DNA of 64,000 bases from Liolophura sinensis (Eukaryota; Mollusca; Polyplacophora; Chitonida; Chitonidae), in the NCBI RefSeq assembly GCF_032854445.1, contig NC_088304.1, positions 6,337,704 through 6,401,703 of the forward strand. The letters run 5' to 3'. Positions 43,250-55,522 of this stretch are shown one piece after another; within the stretch, counting starts at the first letter, position 1, and each line of letters opens with the position of its first letter. Both the position numbers and the translations under genes were made by a program. The notes below the pieces were generated by a model. It was given only the letters and a program-made list of their open reading frames with translations. It searched no databases and was not told the DNA's origin.

Positions 43250-43835
43250 TTATTACGTATTTAGATGACAAAAATTTTCAACCAGTTTATTTTATTAGCG
43301 TATTTATTTAGTAACAACGCAGGAGGCGCCCTTAAAGGAAAGATCCTATACTGCCCTCGTTGAGGAGAACTTCTTACATTCGTCACGACCTTTACTGTGG
43401 CTTAGGGGCGTTCCGCAAAAAATATATAAATATGTAAATGTGTAGTCTAAGATAAAAGAATTTGTCTGTATTGGTGTAAATGTTCTCCCACTAAAATCTT
43501 TCTAAATTCTGATTAAGGTGGCAACAAATAGCACAATCTCCATCCGGTACCAAATACAACATAGGCGTGGTAACAAACACGAAACATGGCAATGGACATA
43601 GCCCATGTATACCTGCATATCCCGGATTATACGGGTAATGTAGACTCTCTAATACAGCCTGTTATGTCACTTCCGGTTCCTGGTGATGGCTCGTGCCAAG
43701 GACCCTACACTGTACGTCTGTATATGTAAACACTTCGTGACTATAACGGGAAGTTAAAGATTTCCAGTTGTATTATTGTTTTAGTGATGATATGTTGATT
43801 GATAAAGGAATGAAATGACGGCTTGCTTTTATAAT
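43250..43835. other. Intergenic, nothing recognised
   Basis: No coding or repeat signal. Confidence 0.5.
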
Positions 43836-43996
43836 TAACAGATCGGCCCTCTAGGTGATAATCTGTTGTTCTTAATTGTCGTGATAATTAAGAGATCCGC
43901 CTTCTGGGCAATAACTTATTGTTTGAATTGTCAGAATAATTAGAAGATCGGCCCTATGGGTGATAACGAGTTGTTCTTAATTGTGGAGATTATTAA
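43836..43996. repeat. ~53-bp tandem repeat, 3 copies
   Basis: AGATCGGCCCT..GGTGATAA then TGTTCTTAATTGT recurs three times with moderate divergence. Confidence 0.8.
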
Positions 43997-44769
43997 CCAC
44001 GATGTTGTGCTGCAGAGAAAACCACGTGACCCAAACTGCTCAAACTTTTGGTGCTGTTTGCCTATGGCCTGAAGTATTGCATGTCACAATTGTGATAACC
44101 ATGATGACAGGATGACAACGTGACATAGTGACCATGTTGGATTTATATGAAAACCCTTTAAGAGAATTCTTCTCTGGAACCACTGAAGCGAGTGGTTAAT
44201 TTGGCACGCCCCAGAAACATTTCGTATTCGAATAAGGCTTTGGATGACCAACGAAAAACAGCGCAAAAGTATGTCATCTCTAGAAACTGAATTACTGAAT
44301 TGAATAAAACCAATTTCTAGTACTTCTTGGCATCAGGTTCATGAATGTTATAGTACTAGTGTTATTTCCGTTCTGGATTTAGTTTTCACGTAATTTTAAG
44401 ACATAGTAATAAATTGTATGGGGGCTTTGTGTAAAACTGCATGAAACTAAGCACTTCCGTTAACTGCTCGAACAGGATAAACTTTGCAGCAAATGTATCT
44501 TTTGTCATAGGCTATGTAGGAGTCGAAGATCAAAGGCACATATTCTCTATACTTGTCTTCAGCACTAGGTCCATTTATCTTACTTTTGCATGAAATTATA
44601 TTTTATATATACTTATGAAATATATGAGGGGGTGGGGGATGACTTATAGAGCAATAAGTGGTCATCGGCGCTCATTCAAGTTTATTGAAGAGCACTAATC
44701 TTGTCACCTACAAATATATAGTAGAGGCCGACACCTTGAACTCGCTTTGCGGATGAAACTGTATGTAAG
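43997..44769. other. Intergenic, nothing recognised
   Basis: No convincing coding region or repeat. Confidence 0.5.
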
Positions 44770-45195
44770 CCCGTACTGCAGCCAAACAAGCCGGTTTTTC
44801 GGTATTCATTATGTGGAAAAGTTCGGCTGTTACTTACTGCAGCCAAACAAGCCGGGTTTTTTGGTATTCATTATGTGGAAAAGTTCGTCTGTTACTTACT
44901 GCAGCCAAACAAGCCGGTTTTTTCGGCATTCATTATGTGGAAAAGTTCGTCTGTTACTTACTGTAGCCAGACAAGCCGGTTTTTTTTTTCGGTATTTATT
45001 ATGTGGAAAAGTTCGTCTGTTACTTACTGCAGCCAAACAAGCCGGTTTTTTCGGTATTCATTATGTGGAAAAGTTCGTCTGTTACTTACTGCAGCCAAAC
45101 AAGCCGGTTTTTTCGGTATTCATTATGTGGAAAAGTTCGTCTGTTACTTACTGTAGCCAAACAAGCCGGTTTTTTTTCGGTATTCATTATCGATT
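44770..45195. repeat. ~64-bp minisatellite with variable T-tract, 7 copies
   Basis: The unit is TACTGCAGCCAAACAAGCCG followed by G plus a T-run, CGGTATTCATTATGTGG and AAAAGTTCGTCTGTTAC. Copies are nearly identical apart from the T-run, which ranges from five to nine or more. The length changes switch reading frames, so the open frames here (44747-45202 and others) are not genes. Confidence 0.95.
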
Positions 45196-46815
45196 AGAAT
45201 GAAACTGAGACAACCTGAGTTTCGAGGTCCAACTGTTTTATCGCTAAAGGTAAAAATAATGTCTTACTTTCTCATGTGACCTACCAAAAATGTTAAAAAG
45301 GCAATTATTCTTCATAAAATTTACCTTGTGGTGGACGTCTAAGAGTTTCATAAAAAAAACGCTATTTGGAGTATTGACGAACGATAGAGAAAATGGAGGA
45401 GCTGAATGTTTGTGAGATTAAGAAATTTGGTATATTAATGTCGGCAAGAATTGTCTAACATTTTGACAGTTACGTGATACATTAAAACAGGTAAGAGTTC
45501 GAACTCAAAACTCTGGTACTATTTATTAGCGGCCAAAATAACCATTTAATCGAGAATTATCGATATCGATAAAGGAATTATTAATATCATTTAGGCCTAC
45601 TGATATCGATAAATAGTGTTTATGGTTCAGTTGCAGTGGAATTAAAAGCACAGTAAGCCCAAAGACATCTGAAGTTTGATGGATTCGATTTCATAGTACT
45701 CTTAACATTAATTTATTTTCCTGACATTACTTTTCAAAAAAAAAAAAAAAAATGATGAAATATCTCCCCAGCGGCTATTGCAGATCATGTCAACAGTCGT
45801 TGTAATCAGTTCAGGAAAAGACAAAATTTCGGGAGAGAGAGAGAGAAATGTATTCAAATACCACAGGAACCAGGGCCTAACAAACAGGATTCACAGATCC
45901 ACTCCTCTTACGGCTCTCTCCCCCTCCCAACGCCTCTCTCTGCACCCTTGATCGATAATTATAAATCATTACCAGGTACTAACTTTGCGTAAGTACCCGG
46001 TTTTATCCGTTATTCTGCATACTGTAGTTGTTATATGAGAGTGTGCGCGTGTATAAAATCAGCCGGTTGTAGTCTATGACGTGCGTGACCTCTCACGGAT
46101 ATATCCGGTATGTCACTACCTCGACACTACAGGCATGACCGGAACATATCTGGGTTTTTGTGAATGAAAAGCGGAAAATGGCGGGAAGACTGGTATTTGG
46201 GTCACTGTGGCTCACGAAGGGGGTACACTATACACATAATCGGGCAAGGCACATGGTGGGGGATAGGACAGAACATGCGTACAGAACTATGGATATTCCC
46301 AGTTAAATTTGTTTTTACACAACTCTTTTCTTTGTAAGGAAACATGTGACGTTTCTTGCCTATACGTACGTCAGCGGGATTGAACGAAAGCGATTAAACG
46401 AAAGATGATAGATCAATTGGTGTTATACCACACTATACTGTAACGTTGTTTACAAAGTCTGCCCGAATATGCAACAGCTACACGTTCACATCAACCAGAT
46501 AGTAATTTATCTCCCGTTGTTCTCCTCTTCTCCTCACATGTGCGCGCGCTCACAGGTATCGAACTGTTGGTAGGACGTCAGGCGAGTGATGTATTATGCA
46601 GAGCGACAATACAGCAAGTTTTATGAATACAAATTTTACTTGAATAGAGATTAATTGATAGCGATATAAACATTATCAAAACACTGATGATCACATAACA
46701 CGTCATTAAAAGAAAATAAAGCCTAAAGTAAATAATGAACTCAAAGTTTTACTTAGGAGTCTCTCTTATTATATAAGAAAGTTAGATTCTGGGCCTTTTA
46801 TATATTCATGAAAAG
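45196..46815. other. Intergenic, nothing recognised
   Basis: Contains a poly-A run near 45736-45752 and a short GA repeat near 45835-45845. A cluster of ATCGATA motifs is near 45555-45610. No coding signal over 1.6 kb. Confidence 0.5.
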
Positions 46816-46970
46816 TTATATTTATTTATTTATTTATTTGATAGGTATTTAAGCCGTAGTCAAGAATATTTCAATGATATGACGGCGGTCAGCATTTTGG
46901 TGAGAGGAAACCGGGTAAAGCCCGGGGGAAACCCACGACCGTCCCCAGGTTGCTGGCAGACCTACCTAAG
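46816..46970 (-). mobile_element. AATA-tailed SINE, 5'-truncated
   Basis: The - strand carries GTCTGCCAGCAACCTGGGGA, CGGTCGTGGGTTTCCCCCGG, GGTTTCCTCTCACCAAAATG and the tail. A second degenerate copy follows at 47003-47095 in the same direction. Confidence 0.85.
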
Positions 46971-47002
46971 TGAAAAGAAAGTGAAAAGTACTACGACATG
47001 AT

Positions 47003-47095
47003 ATTTATATATTTGATTGTTGTTTAACGCCATACTCAAGAATTCTTTAATTATAAGGTAGTGGGCAGCTGAACTGCTGGGGGAAACCGGCATGA
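47003..47095 (-). repeat. Degenerate AATA-tailed SINE 3' part
   Basis: TTTGATTGTTGTTTAACGCC, ATACTCAAGAATTC and CTGGGGGAAACCGG (as written on +) keep the family order; the core is shortened. Confidence 0.65.
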
Positions 47096-48240
47096 AAAAA
47101 AACATTGACCTTTGGTCAGTTACCGGTGATCTCTCACACCTGTGACTTATGTCATAATAGGGGAAGGTATAATTAATTTCTTGCACACTCCATGCAAGAC
47201 CAGACAAAAACGTATGCACCGTCGACAGTTTATTAAAGGTTACCAAGGCCACGAGAGCAAATAAGGGAGAGAGGTTTGAAATTGTCCATGTTCGCGGCTG
47301 GGAGTGAACTCCAGGATTTGGTGCGGACCTGGAGATTGAAAGACAAGTACCGTAACATGAACTCTCTGCTCCGCTCCCAACTAATAGGATATGCATACTG
47401 GACTAATAAGATCTCACTCTTGCATGTGTTCAATCTAGCCCGGAGATATGTTTCCAAAGACGGGATCTGCGGTTATAAAACATCTCAGTTCACAGCGCAC
47501 TGTGTTTAACCTGGTTCTTTTTGTGTCTCTCGATTAGTATAGTTACTGCTCTCCCACAGCGCGTGTCTAGGGTTTGGTGAGGAGAATCAACCAGAGCCGT
47601 TTCCTTCACGGTGTACGGCTACGTCATCAGTCTGTGGCATGCGACGTGACGTCATGGGCGTGGCTGGGTCAACAGTCCTTAAAACACAAGACAGGATAAG
47701 CACTGATTCGATACCGATTGGATAAGCAGACATAGTTTGTCACGAACAAAACAACCTCAGATTTCACAAGCCTTTCATTTGTTCTGCTGCTGCTCCTCTT
47801 CTTAAGCCCAGGCAAAATAATGTCTCCATTGCTTCCGGTTTTGTTGCAGATGCCGGACTTTGCTGAAACAACCCTAGCTTTATCAGTCATATCAAATGCA
47901 ATGTGAATGAAATATTGCACTAGAAGCTAATTAGTAAAGTTTTGTGTCCTTTTGCTTGGTAACACGTGACACAAGAATAGTACCTGCTTGATCAAACACC
48001 TTACAGTATCTAATATTACTTCTCAATGTTGAGCAATTTTAAACAGGACATGGTTACCTCAATATTCTCCCCCCACCCCACCCCCCTTTTCTTTTTCTTC
48101 AAACAGGAGAAAATGCCATTTTGTGCTAAATTATCTTCACAGTGAGTTTATCAGCCAATTTGATGTAAGAGTCGGAAATTACAGTCCTTTGCTATAAATG
48201 CGTGGATGCCGGCTCAGTGTACGATTTGTGTCATAAAATA
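47096..48240. other. Intergenic, nothing recognised
   Basis: Frames on both strands at 47233-47509 overlap each other without a recognised domain. TGACGTCA lies at 47647-47654. Confidence 0.5.
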
Positions 48241-48600
48241 ATACAAAAACAAAAATCAAAAAAAACAAAACAAAACAAAAGCAAAAATAAAAAAAAAAGA
48301 AAGAAAAAATTCTCCGTCGGGTCGTCGTATAGAGGATCTGACGTGAAGCTATGCAAAGGCTGAAATATTAAAAATGGTATGAAACAAGCGTTAACACATC
48401 AGTACGAGGGTGCTCATGGGTACTATCCCAGCATATTATTTTACATATTATTTACATAAGCGTCTTGAGGCTTGATGTGAGTTGGGGGAGGGGAGGGGAA
48501 GAGATGATGGGGGGAGAGATGGTGGGGGTGGTGGTGGGGGAGGGATTGTGGGTGGTAGAGATGGGTTTGGAGGGGTGGGGGGAGATGGTGAGGAGGAGAT
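48241..48600. repeat. A-rich tract and G-rich purine tract
   Basis: 48241-48307 is an AAAAC/AAAG low-complexity block. 48484-48598 is a GGGGA-rich purine tract with many G-runs and quadruplex potential. Gly-rich (+) and Pro/His-rich (-) frames across it are artefacts. Confidence 0.85.
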
Positions 48601-50239
48601 AAAGGGAAACTTCCTCGCAGACTTCCCATGCATCGTCAAGGGTAATCAGGTATATTCTAAGGCGTGGTTGTATTCCTATAACTCTACATGTCCGGGGTCT
48701 TTAATCTATAAACCTGACTGCCGTCATAAAAAAAGAAAAAGTGTCAATGAGTATGATTACATAAAACATTCGTCAAATGATAATTAGTTAATTCATTGCT
48801 TTCATTCACGCGATCTAATAAATGCGCGTAAGATAGAATCGATATCGTCTGTGTTCCGAACCATTATTTTCAACAAGCGAACTATTGGCCTAATCAGTAC
48901 GACCGTTATCTGAGCAGCTAGCGATTTTGTCACTGTCAGTTTACACATTCATTGATTTACCACAGCTGAATGATACAATTATAAACATTTTGTCTTAATT
49001 CTTCAGTTTTGTGTAGTTGTTGTTTTGTGTTAATGTTTGAGGTTGTTGTCGTTGTTTACGTTGTTTTGCTTGCAAAGCCTGTAATTCCACTAAGATACCA
49101 GGCAGTGAAATACACCTGTATTATCTCGTCATCGGTGAAGTCAAGCTGTACACCCCATGTCAGCTATGTGTTTCCGCAAGCGTGTCCCTAGGAGAACTGT
49201 TCATTAACCTTGGCCCAGAGCATGATGAAAGAAAAGACAACAAAAACGCCACTCCTTCCGACCCGCCACCAAACCAAAAAAAAAAAAAAAAACGTTCATG
49301 ACCACACCAAGACGAAAAACGGAAATAGATTTGAACTCGGGGGTCCGGTTCGGGATTGGAGGGGAGAGGGTGTCTAGTAGGGCAGGGGATATATTAGATT
49401 CTTGTAAAGAAGCTATGCCGGGGTTTTGGGCGAGAATTCATATCCATAATAAAAAAAATCAATTTTTCTGTGTTTGTCAAAATAGTCCAAATGATTGCCT
49501 TTCGGTAAATACAGCAAGTATCAGACTTGATCTTATATTGTTCATACCGTTGAAACTTTCCTGAAATTTGAATATCATCTTTAAATCCTGTCAAGATATG
49601 AACAATATTTCATGTTTTGCATATAAAGAAAAGCAGTTTGTGGGTGGGATGTTGGTGAGGTGTGGGTCTGGCCATGTATCAGTCTGTCAGCTTAGTAAGA
49701 AATATGGCCGCCTTATAACATTCATGTTTTCCTTAGAAGAAAGCAGTTTGTTGGTGCGTGAGGCGGAGTGGGGGCGGGGATGGGGGAGGAGGTAAATATC
49801 AGTCTCTTTTAGCTCGGTAAAGTTTGGCCGTCTTCTAACATCATGTATTCCACATAAAATTCAAAGAAAAGAACGTTCTCCGTGAGGACGGTGAACAAAA
49901 CGGGAAGATAAGTACGCCTATATATAGGGTTACTATCTGACTGTGTACTTACGGATTTCACAATGTGGCAATGATGTATATTTACATATAAAACATAACA
50001 CTGATTCTGTGAAAACGTGACACACATTCACACAGTATTGTCAAACGGAGGAAGTCCCTCCTCAGTACACACTCTGAAGGGTACATTTTGGGGGACATCC
50101 CCTTCATGTCTAAACGCTAAAGCATGCGCAGGGGGTAAGGTTTATGAAAGACTACAGAGAATTACAGAATTTATGTCTGAGCTATATACATGGTCAGTTC
50201 AGTTTTATCCACCATAATCTGTGTAGCGTAAATGAAAAT
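48601..50239. other. Intergenic, nothing recognised
   Basis: Includes a poly-A run near 49275-49292. Two segments at 49625-49700 and 49735-49810 share GAAGAAAGCAGTTTGTTGGTG-like words and may be an old local duplication. No coding call. Confidence 0.45.
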
Positions 50240-51010
50240 GTAACTTACATAAATGAAGCCGTGAAAACTCAATATTTCACAATCAATAACTGAAGCCATG
50301 AAAACTCAAGATTTCACCATCAATAACTGAAGCCATGAAAGCTGTATATTTCACTATCAATAACTGAAGCCATGAAAACTCTATATTTCACCATCAATAA
50401 CAAAAGCCATGAAAGCTCAAAATTTCACCATTAATAACTGAAGTCATGAAAACTCAAGATTTCACCACAACTGAAGCCGTGCAAACTCACAATTCACCAT
50501 CAATAACAAAAGCCATGAAAGCTCAAAATTTCACCATTAATAACTGAAGTCATGAAAACTCAAGATTTCACCACAACTGAAGCCGTGCAAACTCACAATT
50601 CACCATCAATAACTGAAGCCATGAAAGCTCAAAATTTCACCATCAATAACTGAAGTCATGAAAACTGAAGATTTCACCATAACTGAAGTCGTGCAAACTC
50701 AATATTTCACCATCAATAACTGAAGCCATGATAGGTCAAAATTTCACCATCAAAAACTGAAGCCATGAAAACTCAAGATTTCACCATCAATAATTGAAGC
50801 CGTGCAAACTCAATATTTCACCATCAATAACTGAAACCATGAAAACTCAAGATTTGATCATCAATAACTGAAGCCACGAAAACTCCAAATTTCACCATCA
50901 ATAACTGAAGCCATGTAAACTCAAGATTTCACCATCAATAACTGAAGCCACGAAAACTCAAAATTTCACGACCAATAATTGAAACTATATAAACTTAACA
51001 TATTTCACCA
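50240..51010. repeat. 37-bp minisatellite with a 106-bp higher-order unit
   Basis: The basic unit is CCATCAATAACTGAAGCCAT followed by GAAAACTCAAGATTTCA, with about 20 copies. A three-unit block (two of 37 bp and one shortened to 32 bp, CACAACTGAAGCCGTGCAAA) is repeated at 50401 and 50507 almost identically and again, diverged, from 50613. Confidence 0.92.
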
Positions 51011-51257
51011 TGAATAACGTATCAAGTTTATTACTGATTTGTCACGTGATCTTTATGTACATGTATCTGGCTTCTTCTAAATGTGACATGCGCAGGTCAG
51101 ACGTTCGTCAAGCAATGTTCACGGGATCTATTTTGTCCAGTTTGTTCAGGAAATTTGGGAAACATATCCTGATTTAAACGACTCGGTCCAAGCTGTGTAC
51201 TGTTTTGTTCATAAACTCTGCCGCAGTATGACAGTAGAGTATTTTTACACAGCTGGT

Positions 51258-51335
51258 AAGCCATAATGCTGGCTGCCTCTGTATTAGTGAAATATTCTTG
51301 AGTACGGCGTATAACACCAATCAAATAAATAAATC
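51258..51335 (+). repeat. AATA-tailed SINE 3' fragment
   Basis: AGCCATAATGCTGGCTGCC, GTGAAATATTCTTGAGTACG and a short tail. Confidence 0.85.
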
Positions 51336-51429
51336 AATAGATGCAAACCTTGTAACCGACTTGTTTGGGTGGCAAATAATCTCACTGACATATACAACAT
51401 ATATGCTAATGTGATGAAAAAGCATTAAG

Positions 51430-51600
51430 CTTGACGCTGGCCTTTCCATCGAAACGGCACACATGTTGAGGGTTCAATCCCGTCCTCGGACAGGGAACTT
51501 TATTATTATATCTTGCCTTCACCCGGAGTCCATTAAGCCGTCAACACCGCCTCGTTTACGCATGGGTGGTCAGGAAATACATTAGGTTCGTTTAAACGTC
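51430..51600 (+). repeat. B-box-bearing SINE-like segment
   Basis: GAGGGTTCAATCCCGTCC near 51469 fits a pol III B box. The following TTGCCTTCACCCGGAGTCCA is not matched elsewhere in the window. Confidence 0.35.
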
Positions 51601-51795
51601 ACGTACAGGTCCTAATTAGCTGTCAGTGGCTGAGTGGCTAAAGCTGCTTTCAATCGTTATGGGACATATGAGATGTGGGACAATTTACAAATTCTCACTA
51701 CAGAACTGCAACTCTACTTTTATATATTGATAAACGTTAATGGGGTAAACTGAGCACAGGTTACAGATAGAAAGTAAGTTACTACGTATTGCTCC

Positions 51796-51990
51796 ACGTC
51801 TCAAGGTTTGTTAGCTCAAGTCCAGCTCGTGATGGCTTCCTCTCCGGCCGTGCGTGGGCATGTCTGTCAGCAGCCTGCGTATGGTTGTGGGTTTCCTCTG
51901 GGCTCTGTCCGGTTTCCTCCCACCATAATGCTAGCCGCGTAGTATAAGTGAAATATTCTTCGTAAAACACCAGTCAAAAAAACAAGCAAG
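51796..51990 (+). mobile_element. AATA-family SINE, 5'-truncated
   Basis: TCAAGTCCAGCTCGTGATGG, CGGCCGTGCGTGGGCATGTC, GGTTTCCTCCCACCATAATG and GTAAAACACCAGTCAAAAAA. The GAGTACGG part is deleted and the tail is not a clean AATA repeat. Confidence 0.88.
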
Positions 51991-52439
51991 CATCTGAATG
52001 TATATTTATTCGCCACAGCTGTACAAAATCAAATACAGGTCCAGATAAGATATACCATCTTGAGAGTCTATGGTCTCCTATAAATCCAACGAAGGTGGGT
52101 AAATATCTTTTACAGTCTTTGTTATAGGTGGGTTGTTTAAAACTAGAAGATTATCAATAATCCGTTCAATGAATGAGAAAGATCGGGCCTGGTGAGGGTT
52201 ACTCCTTAATAGTTTATGCTTGTAGCTGTATTCGTATGAAAACGATAGGTATAGGTCAGCCAAAAAGGATGTACCTGACAGACCACTTACATGTAATAAA
52301 CTGCAATTAACTTTAAAGTACCATTTATTTTACCCAATTCAACTTTAGCTTTGGTGCTAGAGGGCAAGTAAGTAGCCACCCTTTAAGTATTGTACGTAAA
52401 GTGACAAACGTGTATATACCTGTATAGTATACGTGGATA
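51991..52439. other. Intergenic, nothing recognised
   Basis: No supported features. Confidence 0.5.
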
Positions 52440-53006
52440 AAAATAGGTAAATGTGGAGAGAGGTGCTGACGAGGGATATGGCTGGGGGTAAATGTACAGA
52501 GAGGTGCTGACGAGGGATAAGGCGGACGTAAATGTACCGAGAAGATCTGATGAGGGATATGATGGAGGTAAATGTACCGAGAAGATCTGATGAGGGATAT
52601 GATGGAGGTAAATGTACAGAGATGTGTTGGTGAGGGATATGATGGAGGTAAATGTACAGAGATGTGTTGGTGAGGGATATGACGGAGGTAAATTTACAGA
52701 GATGTGCTAATGAGGGATACGGCGGGGATAAATGTACAGACATGTGCTGGTGAGGGATATGGCGAATGTAAGTGTACAGAGAGGTGCTAATGAGAGAAAT
52801 GGCGGGAGTAAATGTACAGAGAAGATCTGATGAGGGATATGGCGGGGGTAAATGTACAGAGAAGATCTCATGAGGGACATGACGGAGGTAAGTGTACAGA
52901 GAAGATCTGATGAGGGATATGGCGGGGGTAAATGTACAGAGAAGATCTGATAAGGGATATGGCGGCGGTAAATTTACAGAGAAGATGAGAGATATGGCGG
53001 CAGGTG
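52440..53006. repeat. 40-bp minisatellite, about 14 copies
   Basis: The unit AATGTACAGAGAAGATCTGA is followed by TGAGGGATATGGCGGGGGTA. Pairs of identical adjacent units (for example at 52541 and 52581) show recent duplication. The 238-codon - strand frame that runs through it (52357-53073) shifts phase through the 40-bp period and is an artefact. Confidence 0.93.
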
Positions 53007-54224
53007 TTTCACAACTGTTACTTATCTCTGCCTGTCCACTCGTTCCTAACAATAGAAGACATTTAACGTACAAAAGGACGTTTTCGGAAAGACTTGAGCT
53101 TGTTCTTAGTATTCACCCTTCCTTGTGTGTTAGGGCTTGTGGGCAAAATGACGTCACCATAAATAACGAGCAACTTGTATGTGTAATGCAGTGCTTTATC
53201 AGAAAATGTTGTGGTGGTAAAAATATATAGATATGAATGCTGATATGGAGTTTGTATGTGTGATGTATGTAGCTATATGTACAAATTTAGAACCAAACCA
53301 TAAAACGATCAGATATGAAATGAGTTTTTTTTAGTCAGAAATGAGTTGTGGTAACAAAAAACCAGGAAATGAAATCATTCAGGGCGGTACCTTGTGCTCT
53401 GTAAAGTTTGTTTGTTATTTTACAGGAGGTGACAGCAGTAATGACAGCAGTCTCCTTCAATGCATCACTGTTTTTTTAAAAGGGAAAAAATATAAAGATG
53501 AAGTAACCGTCAGCAGAAATACCATTCAAAACTGTGTCTGAAAATAGCTTTACTAATTTACTAATTGTCACTGAGTAGAATGGAGAAAAATGTTTTAATT
53601 TCATGGTGGGTTTTATTGACTCGAGTTAGTTACTAGTATGTGCAGTGTTTGACATCAGTGACCCTACTTCTGGCTTGAATCATGAGTGCAGTTTAAAAGA
53701 ACTTAACCTGTATGGAACAGAAGAGTGTTAAAAAGTGTGACTCATAATCCATAATCTCAGTGGGAAAAAACATCATGCATTTAAAACATTTGAATGTATT
53801 TAACTCATTAAAATGAAATGTAAAAACAAAATCCGTGCAGGTATTTTTCGATACAGTTGTTAGAAACCTTATAGCATTAAAAGAATTATGAATTGCATGA
53901 TACTATTTTGAAGCTGAGCTCGTCCTGATGGACGATATCGATATAGTGTTGACCCAAACATTTTATTTACGGTCAAATAACTGTTTAACTATGAGTACAC
54001 GCTACATAATGCACTCCACCATGTAGAATGTCCTGAATAGCTTTAAGTAAATATAAAACAAGTATTCGCGTTTTAAAACAAGTGGAAACTCGTATAACAT
54101 TTGACCCCATTTAATTTATACATTTGTGTATAAATTAACCACACACACATCAGACAACTGCTTATCGGTGACAATTGTCATTGCATAGAGCTCGCCACTT
54201 ATGTAGTGATGCAGGTAAATATGC
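53007..54224. other. Intergenic, nothing recognised
   Basis: TGACGTCA lies at 53149-53156. Short frames are not recognised. Confidence 0.5.
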
Positions 54225-54395
54225 CTGCTTACTCCATTTCGGGCAAGTCATGCGCTACAAATCAGAGACAGGTCATGTCCAGCTTACTCCATGTCGGGTA
54301 AGTCATGCACTACAAATCACAAACAGGTCATGTCCAGCTTACTCCATGTCGGGCAAGTCATGCACTATAAATCACAGACAGGTCATGTCCATTTC
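54225..54395. repeat. ~57-bp tandem repeat, about 3 copies
   Basis: TACTCCATGTCGGGCAAGTC followed by ATGCACTACAAATCA and CAGACAGGTCATGTCCAG recurs three times with few differences. Confidence 0.85.
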
Positions 54396-54554
54396 ACGCA
54401 TCCTCTCCTACTACCTGGCTATATACGTAGTCCTCGCTAGTTCTTAACTCAGAGCGTAAAGCTCTACATTAAAATAGATACTTCCTATCAGAGATTAGTG
54501 GCACAAATCCAGCTTAAATCCCACATGGCATAAATTATCAGGGGTCAAGAGCTT

Positions 54555-55310
54555 TATGTGGGTGTCAGACTGTATGTCATTGTGTCAGGCTGTGTGTCAG
54601 TGTGTCAGACTGTGTGTCAGTTTGTCAGGCTGTATGTGTGTGTGTCAGACTGTATGTGTGTGCGGCTGTATGCCATTGTTTGGGTGGCTGTATTTGTGTG
54701 TGTGTGTGTGGCTGTATGTGTTTGTGTGTGTGTGTGTGGGGGGGGGGGGTGTATGTCAATGTGTCAGGCTGTATGTCATTGTGTCAGGCTGTATGTAAGT
54801 GTGTCAGGCTGTGTGTCAGTGTGTCAGGCTGTGTGTCAGTGTGTCAGGTTGTGTATCAGTTTGTCAGGCTGTGTGTGTGTGTCAGACTGTATGTGTGTGT
54901 CAGGCTGTATGTCAGGGTGTGTGGCTGTATGTGTGTGTGTCAGGCTGTACGTGTGTGTGTGTGGCTGTATGACCCTGTGTGACTGTATGTCAGTGTGTCA
55001 GGCTGTGTGTGTGTCAGGCTGTATTTGTCTGTGTGTGGTTGTATGTGGGGGGTAGGGGATAGGAGCTGTATGTCAATATGTCAGGCTGTGTGTTAGCGTG
55101 TCAGGCTGTATGTCATTGTGTTCGGCTGTTGGTCATTGTGCCAGGCTGTTTGTCAGTGTGTCAGGATGTATCTCAGTTTGTCAGGCTGTATATGTGTGTG
55201 TCAAGCTGTATATGTGTGTGTGTGTGGCTGTACATCTGCGTGTCAGGCTGTATGTCAATTTGTTAGTCTGTATCTCAGTGTGTCAAGCTGTACGTCAGTA
55301 TATCGAATGT
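54555..55310. repeat. ~20-bp minisatellite (GTCAGGCTGTATGTCAGTGT)
   Basis: About 35 copies, with GTGTGT expansions and a poly-G run near 54737-54748. The right part (from 55075) belongs to the left arm of a large inverted duplication whose other arm is at 56296-56742. The Val-Cys-Leu-Ser-Gly frames (54556-55266) are artefacts. Confidence 0.93.
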
Positions 55311-55522
55311 GTGATATCCAATATGTCTGATGTCGAATACCTGATATATCGCATAACTCATATCAGAGATTTTCTAGTATCTCAATAATTTTACTGGGAT
55401 GTCTAAAGGGCCTTCCTCAAGCCCTCAGGGGATATATTCCTCTGAGCATGAGGTGACATAGGCGGAGGCAGAAGTCATCGAATCGCCATGACGAGAACTT
55501 CCAGGTCAAAAAGGAAATATTA
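55075..55522 (+). repeat. Left arm of a ~448-bp inverted duplication
   Basis: It begins within the 20-bp minisatellite at AATATGTCAGGCTGTGTGTT and ends at AAAAAGGAAATATTA. The inverted partner at 56296-56742 matches nearly base for base, including unique sequence such as GGGCCTTCCTCAAGCCCTCA and GGCGGAGGCAGAAGTCAT. Confidence 0.93.

Noticed and set aside
48441-48787. Gly-rich and Pro/His-rich frames
   Set aside because: Low-complexity G-rich purine tract read on both strands.
52357-53073. 238-codon Pro/His/Tyr-rich - strand frame
   Set aside because: Runs through a 40-bp minisatellite with frame shifting at each unit; stop-free by composition.
54556-55388. Val-Cys-Gly-rich frames of up to 165 codons
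   Set aside because: Products of the 20-bp minisatellite, repeated in the inverted arm at 56383-56739.
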